DNA of 64,000 nt from Gemmatimonadaceae bacterium (GTDB lineage: Bacteria; Gemmatimonadota; Gemmatimonadetes; Gemmatimonadales; Gemmatimonadaceae), in NCBI GenBank assembly GCA_014377535.1, contig JACMPK010000229.1, forward strand, positions 27,692 through 91,691. The letters are read 5' to 3'. The notes below the pieces were generated by a model, which was not told the origin of the DNA, did not search any database, and worked only from the letters and a program-made list of their open reading frames with translations. Both the position numbers and the translations under genes were made by a program. Below, piece after piece: positions 43,377 through 52,145 of the stretch. The first letter of the stretch is position 1. Each line of letters begins with the position of its first letter.

Positions 43377-44279
43377 TCACTGGCGGAGCTCGACCCCGGC
43401 CCAACGCTCCACGAGCTTCACGGCCTCGACATGGTCCGCCTCGTCGCCAAGCTCGAGGTGTGCGATACGCATCAGGTCGGCGGCAAGCTGCAGCGCCGGC
43501 GAGGCACCCTTCTGACCGCGCGCGATAGATGCGGCGATGCCGGCGTCCTTGTCCAGCAGTGCAAGCCGGAACGTGCGCGGGAATGCGCCCGTCAGCACAC
43601 GCTCGGGGAACAGGTTCATGGAGGCGTTCGAGCGGCCGGACGAGGCGTTGATCACGTCGAGTGCAACCTGTGGCGTGACGCCCGCCTTCATCGCAACCAC
43701 GAGACCTTCGGCCGTGGACCAGATATGCAGCGCCAGCAACGCATTGTTGACCGCCTTGAGCGCATGTCCCGCGCCCACCTCGCCGCAATGCACGATCTTG
43801 CCCGCGAAGCTCTCGAGCGCCGGGCGCGCACGGTCGAGTGCCGCGGCGGTGCCACCAACCATCACGGTCAGTGTCCCCGCTTCCGCACCGACCACGCCAC
43901 CACTGACCGGTGCGTCGATGAAGTCCACACCGCGCGCGGCCAGGTCGGCGGCAATACGACGGCTGGTATCCGGATCGCCTGAGGTGCAATCCACGAAGAG
44001 CACGCCCGGCTCGAGCGCCTGCAGCATCGCCTGCCCATCGGCGTTCAGCAGCGCCGCCACATCCGAGGATTCGGGCAGGCAGGTGATCACGATCGAGGCG
44101 CCGCGCACGGCATCGGCCGGCGATGTCGCGACGCGCGCACCCGCGGCGGCAGCGGCGCTGCCGGTCGCCCGTTGGACGGTGCGATTCCAGACGGTGAGCG
44201 TGTGGCCGGCGCGCCCCAGATGCGCGGCCATGGGTGCGCCGATGGCGCCGAGTCCGAGAAAGGCGACGGTGAGAGACAT
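43377..44279 (-). CDS. 3-hydroxyisobutyrate dehydrogenase-like oxidoreductase
   Basis: 300 aa from the ATG at 44279. The NAD(P) motif VAFLGLGAIGAPMAAHLGRA, the substrate loop DAPVSGGVVGAEAGTLTVMV, and the catalytic Lys region GAGHALKAVNNALLALH define the beta-hydroxyacid dehydrogenase family (MmsB, GarR, glyoxylate/succinic semialdehyde reductase). The exact substrate is uncertain. It is the first gene of a three-gene minus-strand operon with the lipoprotein and the DUF2203 gene. Confidence 0.85.
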   Translation of the reverse strand: MSLTVAFLGLGAIGAPMAAHLGRAGHTLTVWNRTVQRATGSAAAAAGARVATSPADAVRGASIVITCLPESSDVAALLNADGQAMLQALEPGVLFVDCTSGDPDTSRRIAADLAARGVDFIDAPVSGGVVGAEAGTLTVMVGGTAAALDRARPALESFAGKIVHCGEVGAGHALKAVNNALLALHIWSTAEGLVVAMKAGVTPQVALDVINASSGRSNASMNLFPERVLTGAFPRTFRLALLDKDAGIAASIARGQKGASPALQLAADLMRIAHLELGDEADHVEAVKLVERWAGVELRQ

Positions 44280-44317
44280 GGCCAAACCTAGTGCCACGGC
44301 TGACGTAGCTTTGCGGC

Positions 44318-44563
44318 ATGCGGACGATCGTGATGATTGACGGGATGCAGGCGGTGCACTGCGTGCGCGCGGTGCAGACGGCGCTCGCGATGGTGCCCGG
44401 CATCAGCTGGTGCGACGTGTCGATGGGTCGCGTTGAGGTGGAGCACGACGGTCGCGCCGTGGAGCCGCTGCTACGCGAGGCCATCGGTGTGGCGGGATTT
44501 GCGGTGCGCACCGTGCACGCGGAGCGCGCGGTGCGTCGGTTGCCGATCATCGGCGACTCGTGA
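44318..44563 (+). CDS. HMA-like small protein lacking the first metal Cys
   Basis: 81 aa. It has the shape of a heavy-metal-associated domain (CopZ/MerP-like): IVMIDGMQAVHCVRAVQTAL then MVPGISWCDVSMGRVEVEHD. In the GMxCxxC metal site the first Cys is Ala (GMQAVHC), leaving a single Cys. Either metal binding is lost or a different ligand is used. It starts 38 bp from the divergent dehydrogenase and could be an orphan chaperone. A spurious ORF is less likely given the complete beta-alpha-beta pattern. Confidence 0.65.
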   Translation: MRTIVMIDGMQAVHCVRAVQTALAMVPGISWCDVSMGRVEVEHDGRAVEPLLREAIGVAGFAVRTVHAERAVRRLPIIGDS

Positions 44564-44739
44564 TGCAGGGTCGGCTGCGCGGGGTTACGACCGCTGGGGG
44601 GCAGGCCTAAATTTGCCGAGCGAGCGAGTTGGCGCCCCGGCGCGGCTGGCTGAATTCCTGGCGACCGGACGGTCGTCTCCTTCCGTGACGTCGGCTGTCG
44701 TGCCTGATCTGGCCGAGCAGCCGCCCGAGTGACCGGCAC

Positions 44740-46158
44740 ATGATGGCCAAAAAACGACGCGACGACGATCTGCCGATCGCCGCGCTGCTGGCCCCGGACA
44801 TCCTCGCGCTTCTCCTCGAGGCGCCGGAAGCGGTGGCCGCCGAGACGGAGGAGATGCATCCGGCCGACCTGGCGGATGTCGCGGAAGCGATTCCGCGCGA
44901 CCGTGTCGTGGCGCTGCTGAATGCGCTGGGTGCCGAGCGCGCCGCCGACGTGCTGGAGTACCTGGACGAGGACCTGCGCAGCGACGTGCTGGAGACGATG
45001 ACGACGCGCCAGGCCGCGCAGCTCGTCACCGAGATGACACCGGACGATCGCGCCGAGGTGCTGGACGAGCTGGAGGAGGATGTCGCCGACGAGATTCTCT
45101 CGGCACTCCCTCCGGAGCAGCAGCGCGAGACGGAGCAGCTGCTCGCGTACGACGTGGACACCGCCGGCCGACTGATGACGACCGAGTTCGTGTCGGTGCC
45201 GTCGTCGCAGCGAGTGGAGGATGCGCTCGCCAGTGTGCGCTCCATCGCGCGCATCGGTCGCAAGGAAGCGATGTACACGATCTACAGCACCGACGACGTG
45301 GGTCGGGTGAATGGCGTGATGTCGCTGCGTGAACTGCTGGCGGCGCCGGATGGTCAGATCGTGTCGGAGATCGCCTGGTCGGAAGTCGTGACCGTGACCG
45401 TGCATGCCGGCCGCGAGGAGATCGTGGAACGGACATCGAAGTACGATCTCGTGGCCGTGCCGGTGGTGGACGAGAACATGCGGCTGGTGGGCGTGGTGAC
45501 GGTGGACGACGTGATCGACATCGTGCAGGAAGACGCGACGGAGGACGTGCAGAAGCTGGGCGGCATGGAGGCGCTGGACGATCCATACATCGACACCGGA
45601 TTCTTCACGCTGCTGCGCAAGCGCGCGAGCTGGCTGACGATTCTCTTCATCGGCGAGATGTTCACGGCGGTGGCGATGGGCCGCTTCGAGGGCGAGATCC
45701 AGCGTGCGGCCGTGCTCGCGCTGTTCGTGCCGCTGATCATCAGTTCGGGCGGCAACTCCGGCTCGCAGGCGACGTCGCTGCTGATTCGTGCCCTCGCGTT
45801 GCGTGAGGTGCGCCTGCGCGATTGGTGGCGCGTGGCCATGCGAGAGCTGCCGAGTGGTCTGCTGCTTGGCGCGCTGCTTGGCGTGATCGGGTTTGCGCGG
45901 ATTGAAGTGTGGCAGTCGGTCGGGCTGTCGAATTATGGCGACGGCCATACGCTCCTTGCGCTCACCGTGGCGCTGTCGTTGATCAGCGTGGTGACGTTCG
46001 GCACTCTGGTCGGCGCGATGCTGCCGTTTGCGCTCAAACGCGTGGGACTGGATCCGGCGAGTGCCTCGGCACCGCTCGTCGCCACGCTGGTGGACGTGAC
46101 CGGCCTCGTGATCTACTTCACGCTGGCCCTGCTGCTGTTGCGCGGCACGTATCTCTGA
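44740..46158 (+). CDS. mgtE: Magnesium transporter MgtE
   Basis: 472 aa. The MgtE N-domain is a set of short helical repeats (HPADLADVAEAIPRDRVVAL, VLEYLDEDLRSDVLETM), followed by two CBS domains (about 150-280, for example LVAVPVVDENMRLVGVVTVD). A C-terminal five-helix channel carries the signature PLIISSGGNSGSQATSLLIR. It gates Mg2+ entry in response to cytoplasmic Mg2+ bound between N and CBS domains. The start could be one codon later. It is followed 8 bp on by an EamA transporter. Confidence 0.92.
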   Translation: MMAKKRRDDDLPIAALLAPDILALLLEAPEAVAAETEEMHPADLADVAEAIPRDRVVALLNALGAERAADVLEYLDEDLRSDVLETMTTRQAAQLVTEMTPDDRAEVLDELEEDVADEILSALPPEQQRETEQLLAYDVDTAGRLMTTEFVSVPSSQRVEDALASVRSIARIGRKEAMYTIYSTDDVGRVNGVMSLRELLAAPDGQIVSEIAWSEVVTVTVHAGREEIVERTSKYDLVAVPVVDENMRLVGVVTVDDVIDIVQEDATEDVQKLGGMEALDDPYIDTGFFTLLRKRASWLTILFIGEMFTAVAMGRFEGEIQRAAVLALFVPLIISSGGNSGSQATSLLIRALALREVRLRDWWRVAMRELPSGLLLGALLGVIGFARIEVWQSVGLSNYGDGHTLLALTVALSLISVVTFGTLVGAMLPFALKRVGLDPASASAPLVATLVDVTGLVIYFTLALLLLRGTYL

Positions 46159-46165
46159 TGCGCCT

Positions 46166-47089
46166 GTGGACGACACAGTCGTGACGACCGCACCCGTGAT
46201 GAAGGCGACAGCGGTCACGCACCCGTTGCGCGGCACGGTGCTCGTGCTGATCAGCGCCGCGTCGTTCGGGACCACGTTGATTTTCACGCAACGCGCGATC
46301 GACGGCGGTGTGACGCTCAGCGCGCTGCTCCTCTATCGCTACATCTTCGGCACAATCCTGCTTGGCCTGGTGGCCGGAGGCGTGCGCCAGGTGCTGGCCG
46401 TGGGCGAGCGGAAGTGGCGCCTGCTGCTGATCGGCGGGCTCGCGCAGACTGCGATCGCCGGGCTCACGGTCGGCGCGGTGACGCGCATCCCCGCCGCCAG
46501 CGTCGCCTTTCTCTTCTACACCTATCCGACCTGGGTCGCGCTGCTCGCGATCGTGCGACGGACGGAAACGGTGGACCGGTGGAACGCGGCGGCGCTCGCG
46601 CTGTCGCTGGCCGGGATCGTGACGATCGTCGGCAACCCGGTTGCCTCGAATCTCGACCCGCGCGGCGTGGCTCTCGCACTCACGGCCGCCGTGGTCTATG
46701 CGGTGTTGATTCCCTGGTTGGCCAAGATTCAAGACAAACTGAAGCCTGCGGCCGCGATGACCTGGATCGCACTCGGCGCGGCGATCTGCTTTCTCGTCGC
46801 CGCGCTGGTGTTGCAGACGCCGCTCATGCCGGTGACGTCCGCGTTGCTGATCAACGCCGGCGCACTCGCGCTGATCGCGACGACGCTGGCATTCACGACC
46901 TTCCTGGCCGGTCTCGCGATCCTGGGGCCGGTGCGCACGTCGATCGTGAGCACGGTGGAGCCGTTCTGGACGGCACTGCTCGCAGGCCTCGTGCTGGGGC
47001 AGGCCGTCGGCCCGCGCACATGGATTGGTGGTGCAATGATCGCAGCCGCGATGCTCGTGCTGCAGCGGAAGCGGGCGACGTCAGCCTGA
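46166..47089 (+). CDS. EamA/DMT-family transporter
   Basis: 307 aa with GTG start at 46166; the ATG at 46199 (MKATAVTHPL) is the alternative. Ten transmembrane helices form two EamA repeats, as seen in LVLISAASFGTTLIFTQRAI, then RIPAASVAFLFYTYPTWVAL and TIVGNPVASNLDPRG. The second half ends TVEPFWTALLAGLVLGQAVG. Drug/metabolite transporters export or import small metabolites; the substrate is unknown. It is 7 bp after mgtE and probably co-transcribed. Confidence 0.85.
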   Translation: MDDTVVTTAPVMKATAVTHPLRGTVLVLISAASFGTTLIFTQRAIDGGVTLSALLLYRYIFGTILLGLVAGGVRQVLAVGERKWRLLLIGGLAQTAIAGLTVGAVTRIPAASVAFLFYTYPTWVALLAIVRRTETVDRWNAAALALSLAGIVTIVGNPVASNLDPRGVALALTAAVVYAVLIPWLAKIQDKLKPAAAMTWIALGAAICFLVAALVLQTPLMPVTSALLINAGALALIATTLAFTTFLAGLAILGPVRTSIVSTVEPFWTALLAGLVLGQAVGPRTWIGGAMIAAAMLVLQRKRATSA

Positions 47090-47110
47090 CCGTGCCGGTG
47101 TCGACGTGAC

Positions 47111-47860
47111 TCAGGTGTCGTCGACGCGCGGCTTGTGACGATTGCGGTCGGTGTAGGCGAAGATTCCCGCGCCGATCAAGGCGATGGCGGCGAAGCTGAA
47201 CCACTGCACGGCGTAACTCCTGTGCGCGCCTTCGGACGGCGGCGGCGGCATGAGGCGAGGCGGGATGTTGCCCTTCGGTGACGTGTCGCCAAGCTGCACC
47301 AGGTGCACACGCGCAATTGGATAGGGCATGCCCTGCTGCACGACATGGAAGTCGAGCGTGCGCATCAGCTTCGGGCTCGTGACGCCGGGAGCAGCACTGT
47401 CGGAGCTCAAGGCCGGCAGCGCAAACGCGAGGATGTCGGCGGTATCGCGTTCGCGCCATGCCGGCTGGTCGATCCGCTTGCCGTCAGGCGAGTAGACCCA
47501 GCCACGATTCACGAGGTAGGCGGTATCACGACCAGCGATGCGCAGTGGCGTGAGGAGGTTCACACCGGGTGAGCCGCCGCGTATGCGTTGCGTGACGACG
47601 ACTTCGTTGGCGTAATCGAACACGCCGCGCAACGTGACCCGGCGATATCGCATGGCCGCGCTGTCGTGCGGCAGCAATGCCACGGGAACGGGTACGGCGC
47701 CGAAGTTCGCTGCCACTTCCGCATTCAGGGCCCGACGCTGTGCCAAACGGTCCAGCTGCCAGAAGCCGAGCCGCGCGAACAGCGTTGCCAGCGCGACAGC
47801 GATCACGACGAATACGATCACCCGCACGCGAACCGTGCCGCGCGTTCCGTCAGTCGGCAT
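47111..47860 (-). CDS. SURF1-family cytochrome oxidase assembly protein
   Basis: 249 aa from the ATG at 47860. N-terminal helix (VIVFVVIAVALATLFARLG) followed by the SURF1 signature FWQLDRLAQRRALNAEV, a periplasmic domain with GVNLLTPLRIAGRDTAYLVN and RGWVYSPDG, and a C-terminal helix after SYAVQWFSFAAIALIG. SURF1 helps insert heme a into cytochrome c oxidase subunit I. No oxidase genes are in this window. It overlaps the DUF72 gene by one base (TGATG). Confidence 0.88.
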   Translation of the reverse strand: MPTDGTRGTVRVRVIVFVVIAVALATLFARLGFWQLDRLAQRRALNAEVAANFGAVPVPVALLPHDSAAMRYRRVTLRGVFDYANEVVVTQRIRGGSPGVNLLTPLRIAGRDTAYLVNRGWVYSPDGKRIDQPAWRERDTADILAFALPALSSDSAAPGVTSPKLMRTLDFHVVQQGMPYPIARVHLVQLGDTSPKGNIPPRLMPPPPSEGAHRSYAVQWFSFAAIALIGAGIFAYTDRNRHKPRVDDT

Positions 47861-48672
47861 CAGAACAGTGTCATCTGTTCGCCAAGCTGGTCGGGTGTGA
47901 CTGGCGTCTGACCGAGGAGGCGCTGGAGCTGCCGCACGCTTTCGGGACTGTGGCCCGAGAAGTGGTTGTTCACGAACCCATAGATCGTCTTCACGCGCTC
48001 GGTCAGTCCCGTGATGGCGTTGGCCCACGCGTGCAGCTCGCGCGTGCGGTCCACCTGGATGTGGCTGTAGTCAGTGAAGTCGCGGTTCGGCCCCATCCAC
48101 CGCAGATAGGCGGTATCCGACGTTGGATTCTCTGCCAGTGCCAGCATCTGCTTGCGCGGAATCCAGCGGGCATCGGTGAGCGTGAGCGCGACGTTGTACT
48201 CACGCAGAAGCGCCAGGACGCCGTCATTGATCCAGCCGCGCTGCCGGAACTCAATGGCGAACGGGATTTCCTTCGTGGGGAGCGTGGGGAGGAACGAGAC
48301 GAGCGCAGGCAGTTCCGATGGCGCGAAGTCCGGCCCGAGCTGGATCAGGACGATGCCGAGCTTGTCGTCGAGTTCGCGCGCGCGATCGAGGAAGAGGGCG
48401 GTGAGGTCAGCCGACTCGCGCAGGCGATTGTCGTGCGTGATTTCCTGCGGAAGCTTGAGTGCGAACTTGAAGCCGTCCGGTACGCGTGCGGCCCAGCCAC
48501 GGACGCTGCGGACGGCGGGGATTGCATAGAACGTGGAATCGATCTCGACAGACTCGAACGCACGGGAGTACACGCCGAGGTAATCGGGTGCTTTCGTGCC
48601 GGACGGATAGAACGAGCCGAGCCAGGCGTCGTAATTCCAGCCCTGCGTGCCGAGCCGGATGGAGGCTGCCAT
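47860..48672 (-). CDS. DUF72 family protein
   Basis: 270 aa TIM-barrel-like protein of the DUF72 (YecE) family. It opens with IRLGTQGWNYDAWLGSFYPS, then SVEIDSTFYAIP, FAIEFRQRGWINDG, and close to the end TIYGFVNNHFSGHSPESVRQ. All are family landmarks. Biochemical role unknown. Start at the ATG 48672. It is coupled to the SURF1 gene by a TGATG overlap. Confidence 0.85.
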   Translation of the reverse strand: MAASIRLGTQGWNYDAWLGSFYPSGTKAPDYLGVYSRAFESVEIDSTFYAIPAVRSVRGWAARVPDGFKFALKLPQEITHDNRLRESADLTALFLDRARELDDKLGIVLIQLGPDFAPSELPALVSFLPTLPTKEIPFAIEFRQRGWINDGVLALLREYNVALTLTDARWIPRKQMLALAENPTSDTAYLRWMGPNRDFTDYSHIQVDRTRELHAWANAITGLTERVKTIYGFVNNHFSGHSPESVRQLQRLLGQTPVTPDQLGEQMTLF

Positions 48673-48784
48673 GGCTCAAAGGTGGCCTGCGGATCGGGAT
48701 GGGCCAAGGGGGAACAGCGGTTCCGGAGTGAGTTCCGGCATGCACACGTTTCCTTCGCGCCAGTTTCAAGACAGCAGCAGGGCA

Positions 48785-50278
48785 TCAACGATACGTTTCG
48801 TAGAATCCGATCCCCTCACCGGCCAGCGCGACGCCGCCGACCCGACCGCTGAGGCGAGCCCTGCCCTTCATCTGCAGGAACCAGGGCGTCACCAACTGCC
48901 GCGCGTAATCGCCCTCGCCGCGGCCCACGAGTCCACCGCGCGTGTCCGAAGCGACCGCGTCGTCGATGGTCAGCCTGAGATCGAGCGTATCGTTGCCGCG
49001 CACCTCGAAGAGTCGCGCCGTTGCCGGGCCGCGACCGGGACCGGCGACGACCCGCGTGTCGTCATACTGGATCTGACGTGGCCGGAAGACGGCGCGGAAT
49101 CCGAGCGAATCCACCAGATACACGAACAGCGGCGCATCCACGTTGCCAGACGATGCCGGTGGACGCACACGACCGTACAGGATCGTGAAGCTGCCAGCAC
49201 GCGCGGCGCCCCAATCCCAGGTCACGCCCTGCCACGTGCCCCAATTGTGATCGTGATACGCCTGCGCGGCGTCGAACCGCTCGCACCGCGATGCGACGCA
49301 GATGGAGCCCGTCGCCGCGGCGCGCAGGCCCAGCACCGCGTAACCTGATGGCGTGTCGCCGCCCATGAGCGTGGCGCCGGGGAAGTACGCGCGCGGTGCC
49401 GGCGTCACTGCCAGCTCGAGGCGAAGCTCATCGCCGCTGCCATCCTCCGCGCGCGCAATGCCGCGCAGTGCGTAGTGCCCATCGGCCTGCACTTCCACGT
49501 TGCCCGACGCGCCGAACGAAAGATTCGCGTCGCGCGTGCTGAAGCGCACCTGCGACTTTGGCACCGTCATCGAGAACCGGCGTGCGGGCCTGCCGGCGGC
49601 GTGCGTGGTGACGAGCACCTGACCGGCCCAATCGCCCGCCGGCACCTGTCCCGCGACGATGAACGTGATGAAATACCACCGGCTCGCGTCGGGCGACAGC
49701 ACATTGAAATAGTGCCACTCACCCCAGCTTTGCGGAGTCGCAAGGTCGGGCGGCGGCAGATGGAAATGATCGGCATCGTGCCGCAGCCCGGCCAGCGATG
49801 GCGCGATCCACCGGCGATCGCCGTCGTCGTTGATCCAGCTGCCGTCAGCAAGCAGCGCAGGAGCGCCGACATCACGCGTGGCATCTGGGATTTCACCGGA
49901 TGCACGGACCGGCAACTCACGACCGTTCGCCAGCGTGACATACAGCAACTTGGACTCGATCTGCGGTGCCACTGCGCGCACGAGCGCGGCGTTCCGCGGC
50001 GCACCGAGCAGTTGCTGATGCAGAAAGCGGGCGTTCGCGATGGAGAAGAACATGCCGCCGACACCGCCGGTCTTCATCACCTCAACGTCGAGGCCCTCGG
50101 GCAGCACCGTCACGTCGCCGCCGCCGACGAGCTTCTCGTCGCTGGCCTGCGCAATCATGGCATCGCCGACGGAGAGCAGCACGATCATCACCGCCACGCC
50201 AAGCCCGTAACCGGCAAGCAGGAACAGCGTGCGCAGCTTGCGGAAGCCAAGGTTCCGCAGCGCCAGCTGCCAGATCAC
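48785..50278 (-). CDS. Permease-stub / lipocalin (AttH/CrtC-like) fusion
   Basis: 497 aa. Residues 1-140 look like the first helix and periplasmic start of an FtsX/MacB-type permease (LRNLGFRKLRTLFLLAGYGL, then GGDVTVLPEGLD). The three C-terminal permease helices are absent. Residues about 165-497 form an AttH/CrtC-like double lipocalin domain (WGEWHYFNVLSPDASRWYFI, YHDHNWGTWQGVTWDWGAAR, GFRAVFRPRQI). In the Agrobacterium att locus, AttEFGH consists of an ABC ATPase, permeases and this kind of lipocalin partner. It is the last gene of the ABC run and overlaps the ATPase gene by 4 bp. A lipophilic ligand is inferred. Confidence 0.75.
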   Translation of the reverse strand: MIWQLALRNLGFRKLRTLFLLAGYGLGVAVMIVLLSVGDAMIAQASDEKLVGGGDVTVLPEGLDVEVMKTGGVGGMFFSIANARFLHQQLLGAPRNAALVRAVAPQIESKLLYVTLANGRELPVRASGEIPDATRDVGAPALLADGSWINDDGDRRWIAPSLAGLRHDADHFHLPPPDLATPQSWGEWHYFNVLSPDASRWYFITFIVAGQVPAGDWAGQVLVTTHAAGRPARRFSMTVPKSQVRFSTRDANLSFGASGNVEVQADGHYALRGIARAEDGSGDELRLELAVTPAPRAYFPGATLMGGDTPSGYAVLGLRAAATGSICVASRCERFDAAQAYHDHNWGTWQGVTWDWGAARAGSFTILYGRVRPPASSGNVDAPLFVYLVDSLGFRAVFRPRQIQYDDTRVVAGPGRGPATARLFEVRGNDTLDLRLTIDDAVASDTRGGLVGRGEGDYARQLVTPWFLQMKGRARLSGRVGGVALAGEGIGFYETYR

Positions 50279-50958
50279 GCGAGACCTCCGCTGATGATCG
50301 CGCCGTCACGCATCTGGATACGTCGTCCGGCGGCGTCGGCCATCTGGGCGTCATGCGTCACCACGACGATGGTGGTGCCGTCACGATTGAGGCGGCGGAA
50401 GAGCTCGATCATCTCGAGCCCCGTGGCGGCATCGAGCTCGCCGGTCGGTTCATCGGCCAGCAGCAGCGCGGGACGATTCGCGAGTGCACGTGCAATGGCG
50501 ACGCGCTGCTGCTCGCCGCCGCTGAGCTGTGACGGTCGGTGATGGGCGCGTTCAGCGAGTCCGACATAGCCGAGCAGTTCGCGCACGCGCGCACGACGTT
50601 CCTCGCGTGGCAGCCTGGCCTCGGCCATCGGCAGCTCGACGTTCTCGGCAGCACTCAGTGCGGGCATGAGATAGAAGCGCTGGAAGACGAAACCGATTTG
50701 ACGGAGACGAAACGCCGTGGCATCGCCGTCACTCATTCGATCGATGCGCTGACTGGCGATGGTGAGTGCGCCGCTGTCGGGCGTATCCACGGCGCCGATG
50801 AGGTTCAGCAGCGTGCTCTTGCCACAGCCCGATGGACCCACGATCGCGACCCACTCGCCCTGATTCACGTCGAAGCTGACGCCGCGCAGCGCATGCACCG
50901 CACCGCTGCCCATGCTGTAGTCACGCGCGAGATCGCGCACCTGCACGATGGCGGTCAT
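50275..50958 (-). CDS. ABC transporter ATPase (LolD/MacB type, AttE-like)
   Basis: 227 aa. Walker A GPSGCGKSTLLN, signature LSGGEQQRVAIARAL, Walker B LLLADEPTGELD and the H-loop VVTHDA are complete. The N-terminus RDYSMGSGAVHALRGVSFDV is typical of the LolD/MacB/FtsE group, which works with FtsX-type permeases by mechanotransmission rather than classic import. Its partners are the three downstream and upstream genes, each joined by 4 bp or 1 bp overlaps. Confidence 0.9.
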   Translation of the reverse strand: MTAIVQVRDLARDYSMGSGAVHALRGVSFDVNQGEWVAIVGPSGCGKSTLLNLIGAVDTPDSGALTIASQRIDRMSDGDATAFRLRQIGFVFQRFYLMPALSAAENVELPMAEARLPREERRARVRELLGYVGLAERAHHRPSQLSGGEQQRVAIARALANRPALLLADEPTGELDAATGLEMIELFRRLNRDGTTIVVVTHDAQMADAAGRRIQMRDGAIISGGLA

Positions 50959-52145
50959 GCGACGGCCTCACGACGAAGGGTACCTGCGATGGGTAGCGAC
51001 GCGGCGCGCCAGGCGGGATAGATGCCGGCAAGCATGCCGGCGAGTGCTAGCAGGCCAAGCGCGATAGCGGCATCGCGCGGCTGGAACACGAAGAAGTGAA
51101 ACGTGGCAGGCAGGCCCGGAAAGTCGGACAAAATGCGCTCGAGCCACCTCGCCGTCACGAGACCGATGCCGATACCGGCCAGTGCGCCGACGCCGGTGAG
51201 AATCACACCTTCCGTGACGACCTGTCGCACGATGCTGCCCTTCGCGACGCCGATGGCACGCAGCACGGCAATCTCGCCGGCACGTTCGTTGACGCCGATG
51301 GTGATCAGCGTGGTCACGAGCAGCACACCGACCGCCAACGAGATGCTGCCGAGCACCAGGGCGAGCTGCTTGAAGTATCCAAGTCGCTGCTCGACGGCCG
51401 ATGTCGCGCCTTCGAGGGAGATGGCAGACACGCGGGCGCTGACTTTCTCCACGCGCGCTCGCACGACTTCCGGATCAACGCCGTCTGCGGCCTTCACCAT
51501 CACGAGCGACACACGATCACGTCGCTCGCGGCCGCCCATCGCCTGCAACACTGGAAGCTGCACTGCCAACGTTGGCTGGGTTGCGGCGATGTAGAAGAAG
51601 CGCGCGACGCCGCGCACCACGAGGCGCCGCTGACCCACGACGGTTCGCAGCTGCGGATCGTAGCCGACGGCCAACAGGACCGTGTCACCGAGCACGTGGC
51701 CCGTGGCGGCAAGCCAGCGATCGTTCGCGATGAGGCCCGTACTGTCCGAGAGATCCGTGCCACGCAGCAGCTCGTAATCGCCTTGCACATTCGGGAAGAG
51801 GCCCAGCGTGAAGGCACTCACGTTCGAGTCGACGGGCGACGCGGTCTGCACCTGGGCGCCAAGTACCGGGCTGACGGCAGTGACGCCCTGCAAGCGTGCA
51901 ATCGCCGCGACGAGCGCCGTCGCGCTGTCGATCGTCGCGTCGCTGTCGAACGGCAGTGTGCCCTTCGGTGCGACGCGCAGCTGATAGCCCTTGAGCATCA
52001 GGAATCCCTGAAAGTTCTCACGCATGCCGGTCGCGAGCATCACCATGTCGAGCAACAGCGCGGCCGACACCGCGATGCCAAGCAGCGCGAGCAGGGTGCG
52101 CGCAGGATGGCGCCAGAGTGCAAGCACCGCGAGACGAATGGGCAT
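50955..52145 (-). CDS. FtsX-like ABC permease (AttF/G-like)
   Basis: 396 aa from the ATG at 52145. One N-terminal helix (TLLALLGIAVSAALLLDMVM), a large periplasmic domain, then three C-terminal helices with the conserved cytoplasmic loop GVNERAGEIAVLRAIGVAKG. This is the full MacB/LolC-type permease fold. It pairs with the ATPase next door. Start overlaps the upstream permease stop as TGATG. Confidence 0.87.
   Translation of the reverse strand: MPIRLAVLALWRHPARTLLALLGIAVSAALLLDMVMLATGMRENFQGFLMLKGYQLRVAPKGTLPFDSDATIDSATALVAAIARLQGVTAVSPVLGAQVQTASPVDSNVSAFTLGLFPNVQGDYELLRGTDLSDSTGLIANDRWLAATGHVLGDTVLLAVGYDPQLRTVVGQRRLVVRGVARFFYIAATQPTLAVQLPVLQAMGGRERRDRVSLVMVKAADGVDPEVVRARVEKVSARVSAISLEGATSAVEQRLGYFKQLALVLGSISLAVGVLLVTTLITIGVNERAGEIAVLRAIGVAKGSIVRQVVTEGVILTGVGALAGIGIGLVTARWLERILSDFPGLPATFHFFVFQPRDAAIALGLLALAGMLAGIYPAWRAASLPIAGTLRREAVA

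Noticed and set aside
42211-46287. 1358 aa minus-strand ORF
   Set aside because: Only the last 387 codons (lipoprotein) look real; the rest runs antisense to mgtE and through the dehydrogenase gene and has shadow-type composition.
46414-47109. 231 aa plus-strand ORF inside the EamA gene
   Set aside because: Alternate-frame shadow, Arg/Asp-rich with no hydrophobic pattern, while the EamA frame shows ten helices.
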